A stretch of DNA of 64,000 nucleotides from Pseudomonas mandelii (lineage in GTDB: Bacteria > Pseudomonadota > Gammaproteobacteria > Pseudomonadales > Pseudomonadaceae): NCBI RefSeq assembly GCF_024138395.1, contig NZ_JAMYDU010000002.1, forward strand, positions 585,782 to 649,781, given 5' to 3'. Made by a program: the position numbers and the translations under genes. The notes under the pieces are model-generated. The model was not told the DNA's origin, made no database searches, and saw nothing but the letters and a program-made list of their open reading frames with translations. Shown in pieces: positions 52,481 to 60,936 of this stretch. Positions within the stretch are counted from its first letter, which is position 1, and each line of letters begins with the position of its first letter.

Positions 52481-55400
52481 ATGACACGGATCGCCACGCC
52501 CATCAGCGACATCAAGGAACATTACGACGTGATCGTCATCGGCTCCGGCTACGGCGGCGGGATCGCGGCGTCGCGTCTGTCCCGGGCCGGCAAGCGAGTG
52601 TGCCTGCTGGAGCGGGGCCGGGAAATCCAGCCCGGCGAGTACCCCAATACGATGCTGGCGGCCACCGAAGAGCTGCAAGTCCATGACCCGGACGGACACA
52701 TCGGTTCGCGCACCGGGCTGTTCGACCTGCACGTCAATGCCCAGCAGAACGTGGTGGTCGGTTGCGGCCTGGGCGGCACGTCGCTGATCAACGCCAACGT
52801 CGCCCTGGAGCCGGAGCCCGGCGTGTTCGACGATCCGCGCTGGCCGCTGGCGGTGCGTGAACACCGCGACACGTTGCTCAAGGATGGGTACGCCCGGGCT
52901 CGGGAGATGCTCAAGCCCAATCCTTACCCAGGCACTTCGCCGGTGTTGCCGAAACTGGAAGCCAACAAAAAGTCCGCGGATTACCTCAAGCAAGGGGCGC
53001 ATTTCTACAAGCCACCGATCAACGTGACCTTCGACAAACTGCCGAACAACCTCAACCACGTCGGTGTCGAGCAACTGCCGTGCAACCATTGTGGCGACTG
53101 CGTGTCGGGCTGTAACAACAAGGCCAAGAACACCACGCTGATGAATTACCTGCCGGATGCCTGGAACCACGGCGCGGAGATTTTCTGCCAGGCCGAGGTG
53201 CGGCATCTGGAGCGGGACGCCGACGGCGATGGCTGGATCGTGCATTTCCAATACCTGGACAGCGGCCGCGAAAAGTTCTCGGCACCGACGCTATTCGTTA
53301 AGGCTGATGTCGTCGTGGTTTCGGCCGGCACTCTGGGTTCCACCGAAATCCTCCTGCGTTCTCGGGACAAAGGTCTGTCCACGTCCAATCAGCTCGGCGA
53401 GAACATGAGCGGCAACGGCGACATTCTCGGCTTTGGCCACAACTGCGACCAAGCGATCAACGGCATCGGTTTCGGCGCGCATCCGGCCAATGAAATGAAA
53501 CCGGTCGGCCCGTGCATCACCTCGATCATCGACATGCGCACCGAAGGCGACTGGCGCAGCCGCATGGTCATCGAAGAAGGCTCGATCCCCGGCGCGCTCG
53601 GCCGGCCGATGGTGCCGAGCATGGCCGCGTTCGCCGGGTTGATCGGCAAGCCCACCGATGACAGCTTCAGCGGCAAGCTCAAGTACGCAGCGCGCGAATC
53701 CGAAAGCTTCCTGCGCGGCCCGTATCACGGCGCCCTGCACAACATGCAGACTTACCTGATCATGAGCCACGACGACGGCAAGGGCCGCATGGTGCTCGAC
53801 AGCAAGGATCAGCTGCGCATCGACTGGCCGGGCGTTGGCGAGCAGGAAAACGTCAAACTCGGTAACGAGCGGCTGCACCAGAGCACCAAGGCATTAGGCG
53901 GGATCTGGGTCGAGAACCCGATCTGGACCGAGCTGCTCAAACACAGCATCGTTTCCGTCCACCCGTTGGGCGGCTGCGTGATGGGCGAGGACGCGGAGCA
54001 GGGCGTGGTCAACCACAAGGGCCAGGTGTTCAGCAGCGCCAGTGGCACCAATGTCTATGCCGGGTTGTACGTGACCGACGGCGCGGTGATTCCGACTTCA
54101 CTGGCGGTCAATCCGCTGCTGACCATCTCCGCCGTGAGCGAGCGCAACATGGGTCTGCTGGCGGCCGATCGCGGTTGGCACATCGACTACACGCTGCCTT
54201 CGGCGCCGCGCAAACAGGTGGCTCCGCCGACGCTCGGCGTGCAGTTCACCGAAACCATGAAGGGCTATTTCTCCAAAGATTTCACCCAGCCTCAAGGCAC
54301 CGATCTCAAACTTTACGAGGCGGCGGCCACACGCGGCGAGTCAGAGAACTCGCCGATCCAGTTCACCCTGACCATCACCGCCAACGATCTCAACCGCATG
54401 ATCAAGGAGCCGCAACACGCCGCGACGCTGGTCGGCACGCTCAATGCGCCGGGCCTGTCGCCGGAACCGCTGACCGCCAGCAATGGCGTGTTCAACCTGT
54501 TCGAGGAGTATCAGGAACAAGTCGGCGTGCGGCACATGAATTACGACATGAAACTGACCGCCGAGGACGGCAGCGATTATTACTTCAGCGCGTTCAAAAC
54601 CGTGCCCGAAGACAACGGCGTGCTGAACGTTTGGCACGACACCAGCACCCTCTACGTGACGCTGTATCGCGGGGCGGACAAGACCGGTGAGGTGATAGGT
54701 TCGGGTGTAATGCACATCCATCCAGTCGATTTCGCCAAGCAGATGACCACCATGAAGGTGCTCAATGCCCGCAACGAACGCGAGCGTATCGATGGGCTGG
54801 CGCGGTTCGGCAAGTTCTTCGCCGGCATTTTGTGGGAGAGCTACGGCGGAGTGTTCGCGGGTGACATCTACTTCAATCCTGACGCACCGCCGCGGCAGAA
54901 ACGCCCATTGGATGCGCCGATTCCGCGCGTGCAGTTCTTCCAGACCGAAGACAACGTACAGCTACGCCTGACCCGCTATCAGGGCGGCAGCAAAGGGCCG
55001 GTGATGCTGGTCCACGGTTTGGGCGTGGGCTCGAATATTTTCTCCACCGACACCATCCAGACCAACCTGCTGGAGTACCTGTGCAAGCACGAGTACGACG
55101 TCTGGCTGCTGGATTTGCGGGTGAGCATTCTGTTGCCCGCGAGCAAGAAGGAATGGAACGGCGACCAGATTGCGCAGTACGACTTCAAGGCCGCCATCGA
55201 GCAGATCCAGCAGACAACCAAAGCCGCGGACGTGCAATGCGTGGTGCATTGCTACGGCGCGACGACGTTCTTCATGTCGTTGCTGGCCGGGTTGCAGGGC
55301 GTGCGTTCGGTGGTCTGTTCGCAGATTGCCGCGGACACGGTGGTCGCCACGGCAACCGGGCTCAAGGCCGGCCTGCACCTTCCGGGGATGCTCGACGCCA

Positions 55401-55939
55401 TCGGCATCAAATCCCTCACCGCGTATGCCGACAACAAGGAGAGCTGGTTCAACAAGCTCTACGACAAGGCTCTCAATGGGTATGCCCGCATCGAGGCTCA
55501 GGGCTACTGCACCAACCCGGTGTGCCATCGCATCACCTTCATGTACGCATCGTTGTACCGCCACGACACACTCAACGAGACCCTGCATGACAACCTGCAT
55601 GAGCTGTTTGGCGAATCGAACATGCAGACCTTCGAGCACTTGGCGTTGATCCTGCGCAAAGGTCATCTGGTGGACTTCAAGGGCCAGGACGTCTACATGC
55701 CGCACTTCGACCGGCTGACCATGCCGATCTGCTTCATCAGCGGCGAAGACAACCAGTGCTACCTGCCGGAAAGCACGCTCAAGACCTATGAGCGTGTGTG
55801 CAAAGCCCATGGACCGGAGCGCTACAGCCGGCATGTGGTGCCGGGTTACGGGCATATCGACTGCATGTTCGGTAAGAATGCGGTGCTCGATGTGTACCCG
55901 ATCATCCTGCAACACCTGGAGAAAACGGCCCTCGGCTAG
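52481..55939 (+). CDS. GMC oxidoreductase fused to an alpha/beta-hydrolase
   Basis: A 1152-residue fusion. Residues about 15-565 are a cholesterol-oxidase-like GMC flavoprotein: GSGYGG at 21-26, a Cys-rich LPCNHCGDCVSGCNNKAKNT segment, and the active-site His494 (HPLGGCVMG) and Asn in SLAVNPLLTIS. Residues about 575-830 are a beta-rich middle domain. Residues about 840-1150 form an alpha/beta-hydrolase: oxyanion HGLGVGSN, nucleophile elbow VVHCYGA with Cys924 where Ser is usual, Asp1090 (SGEDN) and His1125 (GYGHID). No signal peptide. A likely job is oxidising an alcohol or sterol-like lipid and hydrolysing an ester or lactone, but the substrate is unknown. A GAGGAAA site precedes the ATG. 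First gene of a three-gene cluster. Confidence 0.88.
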   Translation: MTRIATPISDIKEHYDVIVIGSGYGGGIAASRLSRAGKRVCLLERGREIQPGEYPNTMLAATEELQVHDPDGHIGSRTGLFDLHVNAQQNVVVGCGLGGTSLINANVALEPEPGVFDDPRWPLAVREHRDTLLKDGYARAREMLKPNPYPGTSPVLPKLEANKKSADYLKQGAHFYKPPINVTFDKLPNNLNHVGVEQLPCNHCGDCVSGCNNKAKNTTLMNYLPDAWNHGAEIFCQAEVRHLERDADGDGWIVHFQYLDSGREKFSAPTLFVKADVVVVSAGTLGSTEILLRSRDKGLSTSNQLGENMSGNGDILGFGHNCDQAINGIGFGAHPANEMKPVGPCITSIIDMRTEGDWRSRMVIEEGSIPGALGRPMVPSMAAFAGLIGKPTDDSFSGKLKYAARESESFLRGPYHGALHNMQTYLIMSHDDGKGRMVLDSKDQLRIDWPGVGEQENVKLGNERLHQSTKALGGIWVENPIWTELLKHSIVSVHPLGGCVMGEDAEQGVVNHKGQVFSSASGTNVYAGLYVTDGAVIPTSLAVNPLLTISAVSERNMGLLAADRGWHIDYTLPSAPRKQVAPPTLGVQFTETMKGYFSKDFTQPQGTDLKLYEAAATRGESENSPIQFTLTITANDLNRMIKEPQHAATLVGTLNAPGLSPEPLTASNGVFNLFEEYQEQVGVRHMNYDMKLTAEDGSDYYFSAFKTVPEDNGVLNVWHDTSTLYVTLYRGADKTGEVIGSGVMHIHPVDFAKQMTTMKVLNARNERERIDGLARFGKFFAGILWESYGGVFAGDIYFNPDAPPRQKRPLDAPIPRVQFFQTEDNVQLRLTRYQGGSKGPVMLVHGLGVGSNIFSTDTIQTNLLEYLCKHEYDVWLLDLRVSILLPASKKEWNGDQIAQYDFKAAIEQIQQTTKAADVQCVVHCYGATTFFMSLLAGLQGVRSVVCSQIAADTVVATATGLKAGLHLPGMLDAIGIKSLTAYADNKESWFNKLYDKALNGYARIEAQGYCTNPVCHRITFMYASLYRHDTLNETLHDNLHELFGESNMQTFEHLALILRKGHLVDFKGQDVYMPHFDRLTMPICFISGEDNQCYLPESTLKTYERVCKAHGPERYSRHVVPGYGHIDCMFGKNAVLDVYPIILQHLEKTALG

Positions 55940-55960
55940 TCGTTAGACCGAGTTGGATTC

Positions 55961-56026
55961 TTCGCGGGCAAGCCTCACTCCTACAGGTTTTGCGCTGCTT
56001 TTGTAGGAGCGAGGCTTGCCCGCGAA
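55961..56026. repeat. REP pair, family A, short spacer
   Basis: Inverted TTCGCGGGCAAGCCTCACTC / GAGCGAGGCTTGCCCGCGAA arms between the GMC fusion and the cytochrome gene. Confidence 0.85.
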
Positions 56027-56079
56027 GGCGATCTATCAGGCGCTGCACCTCGCGGGTCACGCACAAGGAAATGGATGCC

Positions 56080-57948
56080 ATGGACAGTTACATCCGCTGG
56101 TTTCAACGCTTCATCTGGATAGGCATTGTGATGAACATGGTCTTCGCGATTCCGGCGCTGTTTGCGCCGGCATTGCTGACCTCGATGCTCGGGATGCCGC
56201 CGCAGCTCTCCGATCCGTGGCTGGAAAACGCCGGCATGCTGCTGGTGGGGATCAGTCTTTTCTACATGCCGTCAGGCTTCAACGCACCCAAATACGTGGT
56301 GCATTCGTGGCTGTGCGTGTTGTCGCGCCTGGTCGCCGTGGCGTTCTGGATCTACTTGATCAACACCAGCAACCAGGCTCAGGTATTCGTGCCGATGCTG
56401 CTGGGCGATCTGAGCATGTTCCTGATCCTCGGGATTCTGCTGTACCTGGGTAGCGCACCGGCCAATCGGCCTTTTGCATTACTGCGCGACGGTTGGCATG
56501 AGTGGCGCGCAGCCTGGGCGCGCCGCTGGCAGCGGCACAGCTTCAAGGTCGCTACGCTGGTCGTGGTGCTGGCGCTGGGATTCATCGGTTACGAAACCTG
56601 GTACCAGATGCTACGGGTGGTTCCGGAAGAGCAATACGTCTCCGATGAAGATCACTACAAATACGGCGCCATCGGCTTGGGCATCGAGGCGCGGATTCCC
56701 TATTACCTGTTCGCCGTGTTGCCGCAGATGTGCCCGGATAAACTGCCAAAACCCGGCGGCTATGAAGTCTTCGGTTTCCTCTACGAGAATGGCAAGGACC
56801 TGCCGATCGGCATGGCCAAGCGGCAGATCGGCTACCCGACCGTGGAGCCCAACTGCGCCTTGTGTCACACCGGTTCCTACCGGGCCAATACCAGCAACGT
56901 CGCTATCCCGGTGGCCACCGCGCCAGCCAATACCCTGCAACTGCAAGCCTTCCAGTGGTTCGCCTACAGTTGTGCCAGCGACCCGACATTCACCCCTGAC
57001 GCGGTGATGACGGCGATCAACAGCAAGTTTCAGCTCGGGTTCTTCGAGCGCTTGTACAACCGCTACGTGATCATTCCGATGGCCACCAGCGCGCTGGTCA
57101 AACAGAAACAGGCCTACGCCTGGCAACGCCTGCGCGCACCACAAGGGCCGGGGCGCACCGACACTTTCAACCCGACGAAAATGGTGGTGTTCGGCTTCCC
57201 GGATGACTCAACCATCGGCACCGTCGACTTGCCGCAAGTCTGGAATCAGAAGCCTCGGGAGTCGCTGTACCTGCACTGGGACGGCAACAACAACGACATC
57301 CATGAGCGCAACTACGCGGCCGCCATGGCTGTGGGCGCAACGCCCGAGTCAGTGTTGCCGGCCAGTTTCAACCGGGTAACCAACTGGCTGCTGGGCCACA
57401 AAGCACCGGCATGGCCGTTCGCGCTGGATAAGGCCAAGGTCGCACAGGGCAAGCCGGTCTGGGAAAACAACTGCGCCGGTTGCCATGATTTCGGCCGCAC
57501 CGACACCGGTCAGGTCACCACCAACATTGAGGAGTTGGGCACCGATCCCCATCGGCTGAACTCGTTCACCAATGGTTTAGTGACGGCGTTCCATGGCTTC
57601 AAGAAATCACCGTTCGACTTTGGCGCCTATCGCAAGACCCAGAGCTACAGCAACACGCCCACCGACGGCGTCTGGTTGCGCGCGCCGTACTTGCACAACG
57701 GTTCGGTGCCGACCCTGTGGGACTTGCTGCAGCCACCGGAAAAGAGACCGATAGTGTTCTTTACCGGCTCCGATGTGTACGACCAGGACAAAGTCGGCTT
57801 CGTCACCAGTGGCCAGCAAATGAAGGCCTCGGCGGACTTCAAATACGACACCCGCCTGGAGGGCAACCACAACGGCGGCCATCTGTACGGCACGCAACTG
57901 TCGGAACTCGATAAGCGGGCGCTCATCGAGTTCATGAAAACCCTGTAA
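56080..57948 (+). CDS. Membrane-anchored di-haem c-type cytochrome, RoxA-like
   Basis: 622 residues. The N-terminal 140 residues contain four hydrophobic helices (WIGIVMNMVFAIPALFAPAL; LLVGISLFYMPSGF and following), and another at about 165-185 leads into a large periplasmic part. Two haem-binding motifs are present, CALCH (Cys259-His263) and CAGCH (Cys465-His469). The C-terminal DGVWLRAPYLHNGSVPTLWD is the segment shared by di-haem peroxidases and the rubber oxygenase RoxA family. It may accept electrons from the GMC oxidase or oxidise a lipid substrate itself. The ATG at 56080 has an AAGGAA site 9 bases upstream; upstream in-frame codons to 55990 run into a REP and are rejected. Confidence 0.85.
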   Translation: MDSYIRWFQRFIWIGIVMNMVFAIPALFAPALLTSMLGMPPQLSDPWLENAGMLLVGISLFYMPSGFNAPKYVVHSWLCVLSRLVAVAFWIYLINTSNQAQVFVPMLLGDLSMFLILGILLYLGSAPANRPFALLRDGWHEWRAAWARRWQRHSFKVATLVVVLALGFIGYETWYQMLRVVPEEQYVSDEDHYKYGAIGLGIEARIPYYLFAVLPQMCPDKLPKPGGYEVFGFLYENGKDLPIGMAKRQIGYPTVEPNCALCHTGSYRANTSNVAIPVATAPANTLQLQAFQWFAYSCASDPTFTPDAVMTAINSKFQLGFFERLYNRYVIIPMATSALVKQKQAYAWQRLRAPQGPGRTDTFNPTKMVVFGFPDDSTIGTVDLPQVWNQKPRESLYLHWDGNNNDIHERNYAAAMAVGATPESVLPASFNRVTNWLLGHKAPAWPFALDKAKVAQGKPVWENNCAGCHDFGRTDTGQVTTNIEELGTDPHRLNSFTNGLVTAFHGFKKSPFDFGAYRKTQSYSNTPTDGVWLRAPYLHNGSVPTLWDLLQPPEKRPIVFFTGSDVYDQDKVGFVTSGQQMKASADFKYDTRLEGNHNGGHLYGTQLSELDKRALIEFMKTL

Positions 57949-57974
57949 TTCCACTACGGATGGAGGAACGCGAC

Positions 57975-59222
57975 ATGTCATTGGTCAGTCATTGGGAACA
58001 CGAGTACGACAAGGTCAAGCTGCGCTTTCACGGCTTGTTCACTCGCCTGGAAATGGCTTGGAAGAAGCTCGTCAGCGAGCTTGAACCCAAGGAGTACGAA
58101 GCCATCGTCGCGCTGTTGCAACGGGGTCACGATCAAGCGCATTACGTACTCAAGAACGGCGATTTGCCAGACGATCAGCCGAGTGTGCCGTGGGAACTGG
58201 CCCACGGCTTGTCGATCCTGCACATCGGCAACGCGACGCCCTTGCCGCAATCGGAGGACGAACTTCAAACCCGGGTACTCAAGGATGGCAGCCTGCTCGG
58301 TTGTCGCAAATGGGAACTGCTGGATCTGCTGTGGAGCGAGGCGCTGCTCAAGTGGATCGAGAACCTGCGGCATCACGCGCCGTTCGCAACCAACCCGGCG
58401 CTGATGCGCATGGACAGTGACGTAACCCTGGCCATCGCCGGCGACTGGGGCACCGGGCCGTTCGACAGCCATGCGCCGGCGGTGTCGGTGGCCAATCAGA
58501 TGCAACTGGCCCAGGCCGATTTCACCGTGCACCTGGGGGACGTGTATTACGCCGGCACCCACTCCCAGGAAGACGTCGACATGGTCGGCTGGCCCATGGG
58601 CAAGCACGGCTCGTTCACCCTCAACTCCAACCACGAGATGTACAGCGGCGCCCATGGCTATTTCAAGGAACTGGCCAAGCGTTTTCCGGCGCAGCAGGGC
58701 ACCAGTTATTTCGCGTTGTACAACGATGACTGGCTGGTAATCGGCCTCGACACGGCTTATGCCTCGGACCCGATTAATCTGTATATGGACGGCGCGCTGA
58801 ACAAGGAGCAGATCGACTGGATGAAAGGGCTGCCTCCGCGCAAGAAAATCATGGTGCTCAGTCATCACCAGGGCTTCGACATTTCGGGGCACAACAAGAC
58901 GGCGCTGTATCAACCGGTGTGCGATGCCTTGGGCCGTGAGCCGGATTACTGGTATTGGGGGCATTTGCACAACGGCATCTGCTACGCCGCTCAAGGCGGG
59001 TTGCATGCGCGTTGCGCCGGGCATGGGGCGATTCCCTACGGCAATGCCAGCGAGCTGAACGGGCATGCGCGGGTGCTGTGGTCGGAAACGCAAAATGCGC
59101 GGGATGAGGCGTACCCGGATCGGGTACTGAACGGTTATGTGAAAGTGCGGCTGGTGGGGGAGAACATCGAAGAGACGTTTATTGGGGAGGATGGGTCGGT
59201 GCGGTGGTCTTCAGGCCATTGA
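57975..59222 (+). CDS. Calcineurin-like metallophosphoesterase
   Basis: 415 residues with the phosphoesterase motifs in order: GDWGTG (Asp157), GDVYYAG (Asp189), SNHE (Asn219-His220, where Gly of GNHE is Ser218), SHHQG and GHLHNG (His330, His332). The first 140 residues are a helical domain of unknown role with no signal peptide. The ATG at 57975 has a GGAGG site. It follows the cytochrome gene by 26 bases and probably shares its transcript. The substrate is unknown; a phosphodiester or phospholipid head group would fit the neighbouring choline-locus genes only by association. Confidence 0.87.
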   Translation: MSLVSHWEHEYDKVKLRFHGLFTRLEMAWKKLVSELEPKEYEAIVALLQRGHDQAHYVLKNGDLPDDQPSVPWELAHGLSILHIGNATPLPQSEDELQTRVLKDGSLLGCRKWELLDLLWSEALLKWIENLRHHAPFATNPALMRMDSDVTLAIAGDWGTGPFDSHAPAVSVANQMQLAQADFTVHLGDVYYAGTHSQEDVDMVGWPMGKHGSFTLNSNHEMYSGAHGYFKELAKRFPAQQGTSYFALYNDDWLVIGLDTAYASDPINLYMDGALNKEQIDWMKGLPPRKKIMVLSHHQGFDISGHNKTALYQPVCDALGREPDYWYWGHLHNGICYAAQGGLHARCAGHGAIPYGNASELNGHARVLWSETQNARDEAYPDRVLNGYVKVRLVGENIEETFIGEDGSVRWSSGH

Positions 59223-59328
59223 TCGTTCCCACGCTCTGCGTGGGAATGCAGCCAGGGACGCTCTGCGTCCCAGGTGCCGAACGCAGAGCGTCCGTTGAGG
59301 CATTCCCACGCGGAGCGTGGGAACGATC
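59221..59328. repeat. REP pair, family D
   Basis: Inverted GATCGTTCCCACGCTCTGCG / CGCGGAGCGTGGGAACGATC arms between the convergent phosphoesterase and gbcA genes. Confidence 0.85.
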
Positions 59329-59358
59329 AATCAACGCCTGCTCGCGATGCTTTTGCTC

Positions 59359-60654
59359 TTAGCCTTGAACCGGAACCCCTTTGAGGTACGGCGCAGGCTC
59401 GGCCCCGAGGTTGTTCAGCAACCGCTCGCTGTACCAGTCCACGAAGTTCACCACGCCAAATTCATAGGTCTTGGAGTAAGGCCCTGGCTGGTACGCGGTG
59501 GAGTTGATCCCGCGCTGGTTTTCTTCGGCCAGGCGACGGTCCTGGTCGTTGGTTGCATCCCAGACCTGGCGCATGCGCTCCACGTCATAGTCCACGCCTT
59601 CCACCGCGTCCTTGTGGACGATCCACTTGGTGGTGACCATGGTTTCCTGAGCGCTGATCGGCCACACGGTGAACACGATGATGTGGTCGCCCATGCAGTG
59701 GTTCCACGAGTGCGGCAGGTGCAGGATGCGCATCGAGCCCAGGTCCGGGTTCTGGATCCGGCCCATGAGTTTTTTGCAGCCTTGCTTGCCGTCGATCGTC
59801 ATCGACACGGTGCCCTTGAGCAGCGGCATGCGCACGATGCGGTTACGCAGGCCGAAACTGGCGTGGGCGTAAGGAATCTTCTCGGCTTCCCAGGCAGCGG
59901 CCGAAGCAGCGACGTGGTCCTTGAAGGCCTGATCGGCGCGCGGGTCGGTAACGTCGTCCCATTCCAGCAGGGTTTTCAACAGTTCCGGGTGCGACGCGTT
60001 GCAGTGGTAGCACTCGCGGTTGTTTTCCAGCACCAGTTTCCAGTTGGCCTTTTCGAACAAGGTGGTCTGGATCGCCACCTTGGTGTTCTCCATGTCGTAC
60101 GGTTCCATGTAATGGTTCAGCGTCGACAAGAAGTCATCAATCGCCGGCGGGTTTTCCGACAGGCTGATGAAGATGTAACCACCGGCGGTCTTCACGTTCA
60201 CCGGTTTTAGGCCGTACTGCTTCATGTCGAAGTCAGCGCCCATTTCGGTGCCGGCGAACAGCAGGCGACCGTCCAGCTCATACGTCCACTGGTGGTAGTG
60301 GCAGACCAGTTTGGCGACTTTGCCTTTTTCACTGGTGCACAGACGTGAACCGCGGTGACGGCAGACGTTGTGGAACGCATGGACCACGCCGTCGGCACCA
60401 CGAATCACGATGATCGGGTTCTTGCCGACTTGCAGAGTCAGGTAGTTGCCCTTGGTCGGGATTTCGCAGGTCATGCCGGCGATCAACCACTCTTTCTGGA
60501 AGATTTCCTGCATATCGATATCAAACAGCCGCTCGTCAGAGTAAAACGGCTGCGGCAGCGAGAACGTGCGCTCGCGCTCTTGCAGCATCTGCGCGGTGGC
60601 CTTGCGTGCGGGTTCCAGCGGATCGCCCAGGCTCAGGGTAGTGGTGACGTCCAT
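59359..60654 (-). CDS. gbcA: Glycine betaine monooxygenase, oxygenase component GbcA
   Basis: Rieske non-haem iron oxygenase that removes a methyl group from glycine betaine to give dimethylglycine and formaldehyde, with electrons from GbcB. 431 residues. The Rieske cluster is bound by CRHRGSRLC and CHYHQW. The catalytic iron site has NRECYHCNASHPE with the bridging Glu and two His, and a later Asp. A GAGGAT site precedes the ATG. Divergent from gbcB across a 280-base region that holds candidate activator repeats. Confidence 0.96.
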   Translation of the reverse strand: MDVTTTLSLGDPLEPARKATAQMLQERERTFSLPQPFYSDERLFDIDMQEIFQKEWLIAGMTCEIPTKGNYLTLQVGKNPIIVIRGADGVVHAFHNVCRHRGSRLCTSEKGKVAKLVCHYHQWTYELDGRLLFAGTEMGADFDMKQYGLKPVNVKTAGGYIFISLSENPPAIDDFLSTLNHYMEPYDMENTKVAIQTTLFEKANWKLVLENNRECYHCNASHPELLKTLLEWDDVTDPRADQAFKDHVAASAAAWEAEKIPYAHASFGLRNRIVRMPLLKGTVSMTIDGKQGCKKLMGRIQNPDLGSMRILHLPHSWNHCMGDHIIVFTVWPISAQETMVTTKWIVHKDAVEGVDYDVERMRQVWDATNDQDRRLAEENQRGINSTAYQPGPYSKTYEFGVVNFVDWYSERLLNNLGAEPAPYLKGVPVQG

Positions 60655-60936
60655 CGTTTAATCCTCAAGGCCATTCTGTGTGGCCGGCGAATAGTGGCTA
60701 CGGTTGTGCGACGCAAGACAAAAAACAGCAGTTATCTGTTGAGGCGAGTGTGGGGCCGGCGCTCGCCAGAACCTTATCCATGGGCGACATGGCCCAATCT
60801 GTTCCCGACGCGCAACCCCCAGTAATTGGGGGCTGGTCGCGATAAGTATGTGAATGTCGCAGATAGGTAAATGGGAGGTTCGCGCTATACGCAGAATCGC
60901 CAACATGAAGGCCGACAGTCGGCCGTGGAGATCAGC
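60655..60936. promoter_or_regulatory. gbcA-gbcB divergent promoter region
   Basis: Contains a CCCCCAGTAATTGGGGG palindrome (about 60817-60833) and GTCGCGATA / GTCGCAGATA repeats 20 bases apart at 60836 and 60856. On the minus strand the latter read TGCGAC/CGCGACC, resembling the core of the choX and caiX repeats. These are candidate GbdR half-sites by inference. Confidence 0.5.

Noticed and set aside
52122..52487. 121-codon minus-strand frame in the region before the GMC gene
   Set aside because: Weak start, Arg/Ser-rich translation with no pattern, and it overlaps the start region of the well-supported GMC gene.
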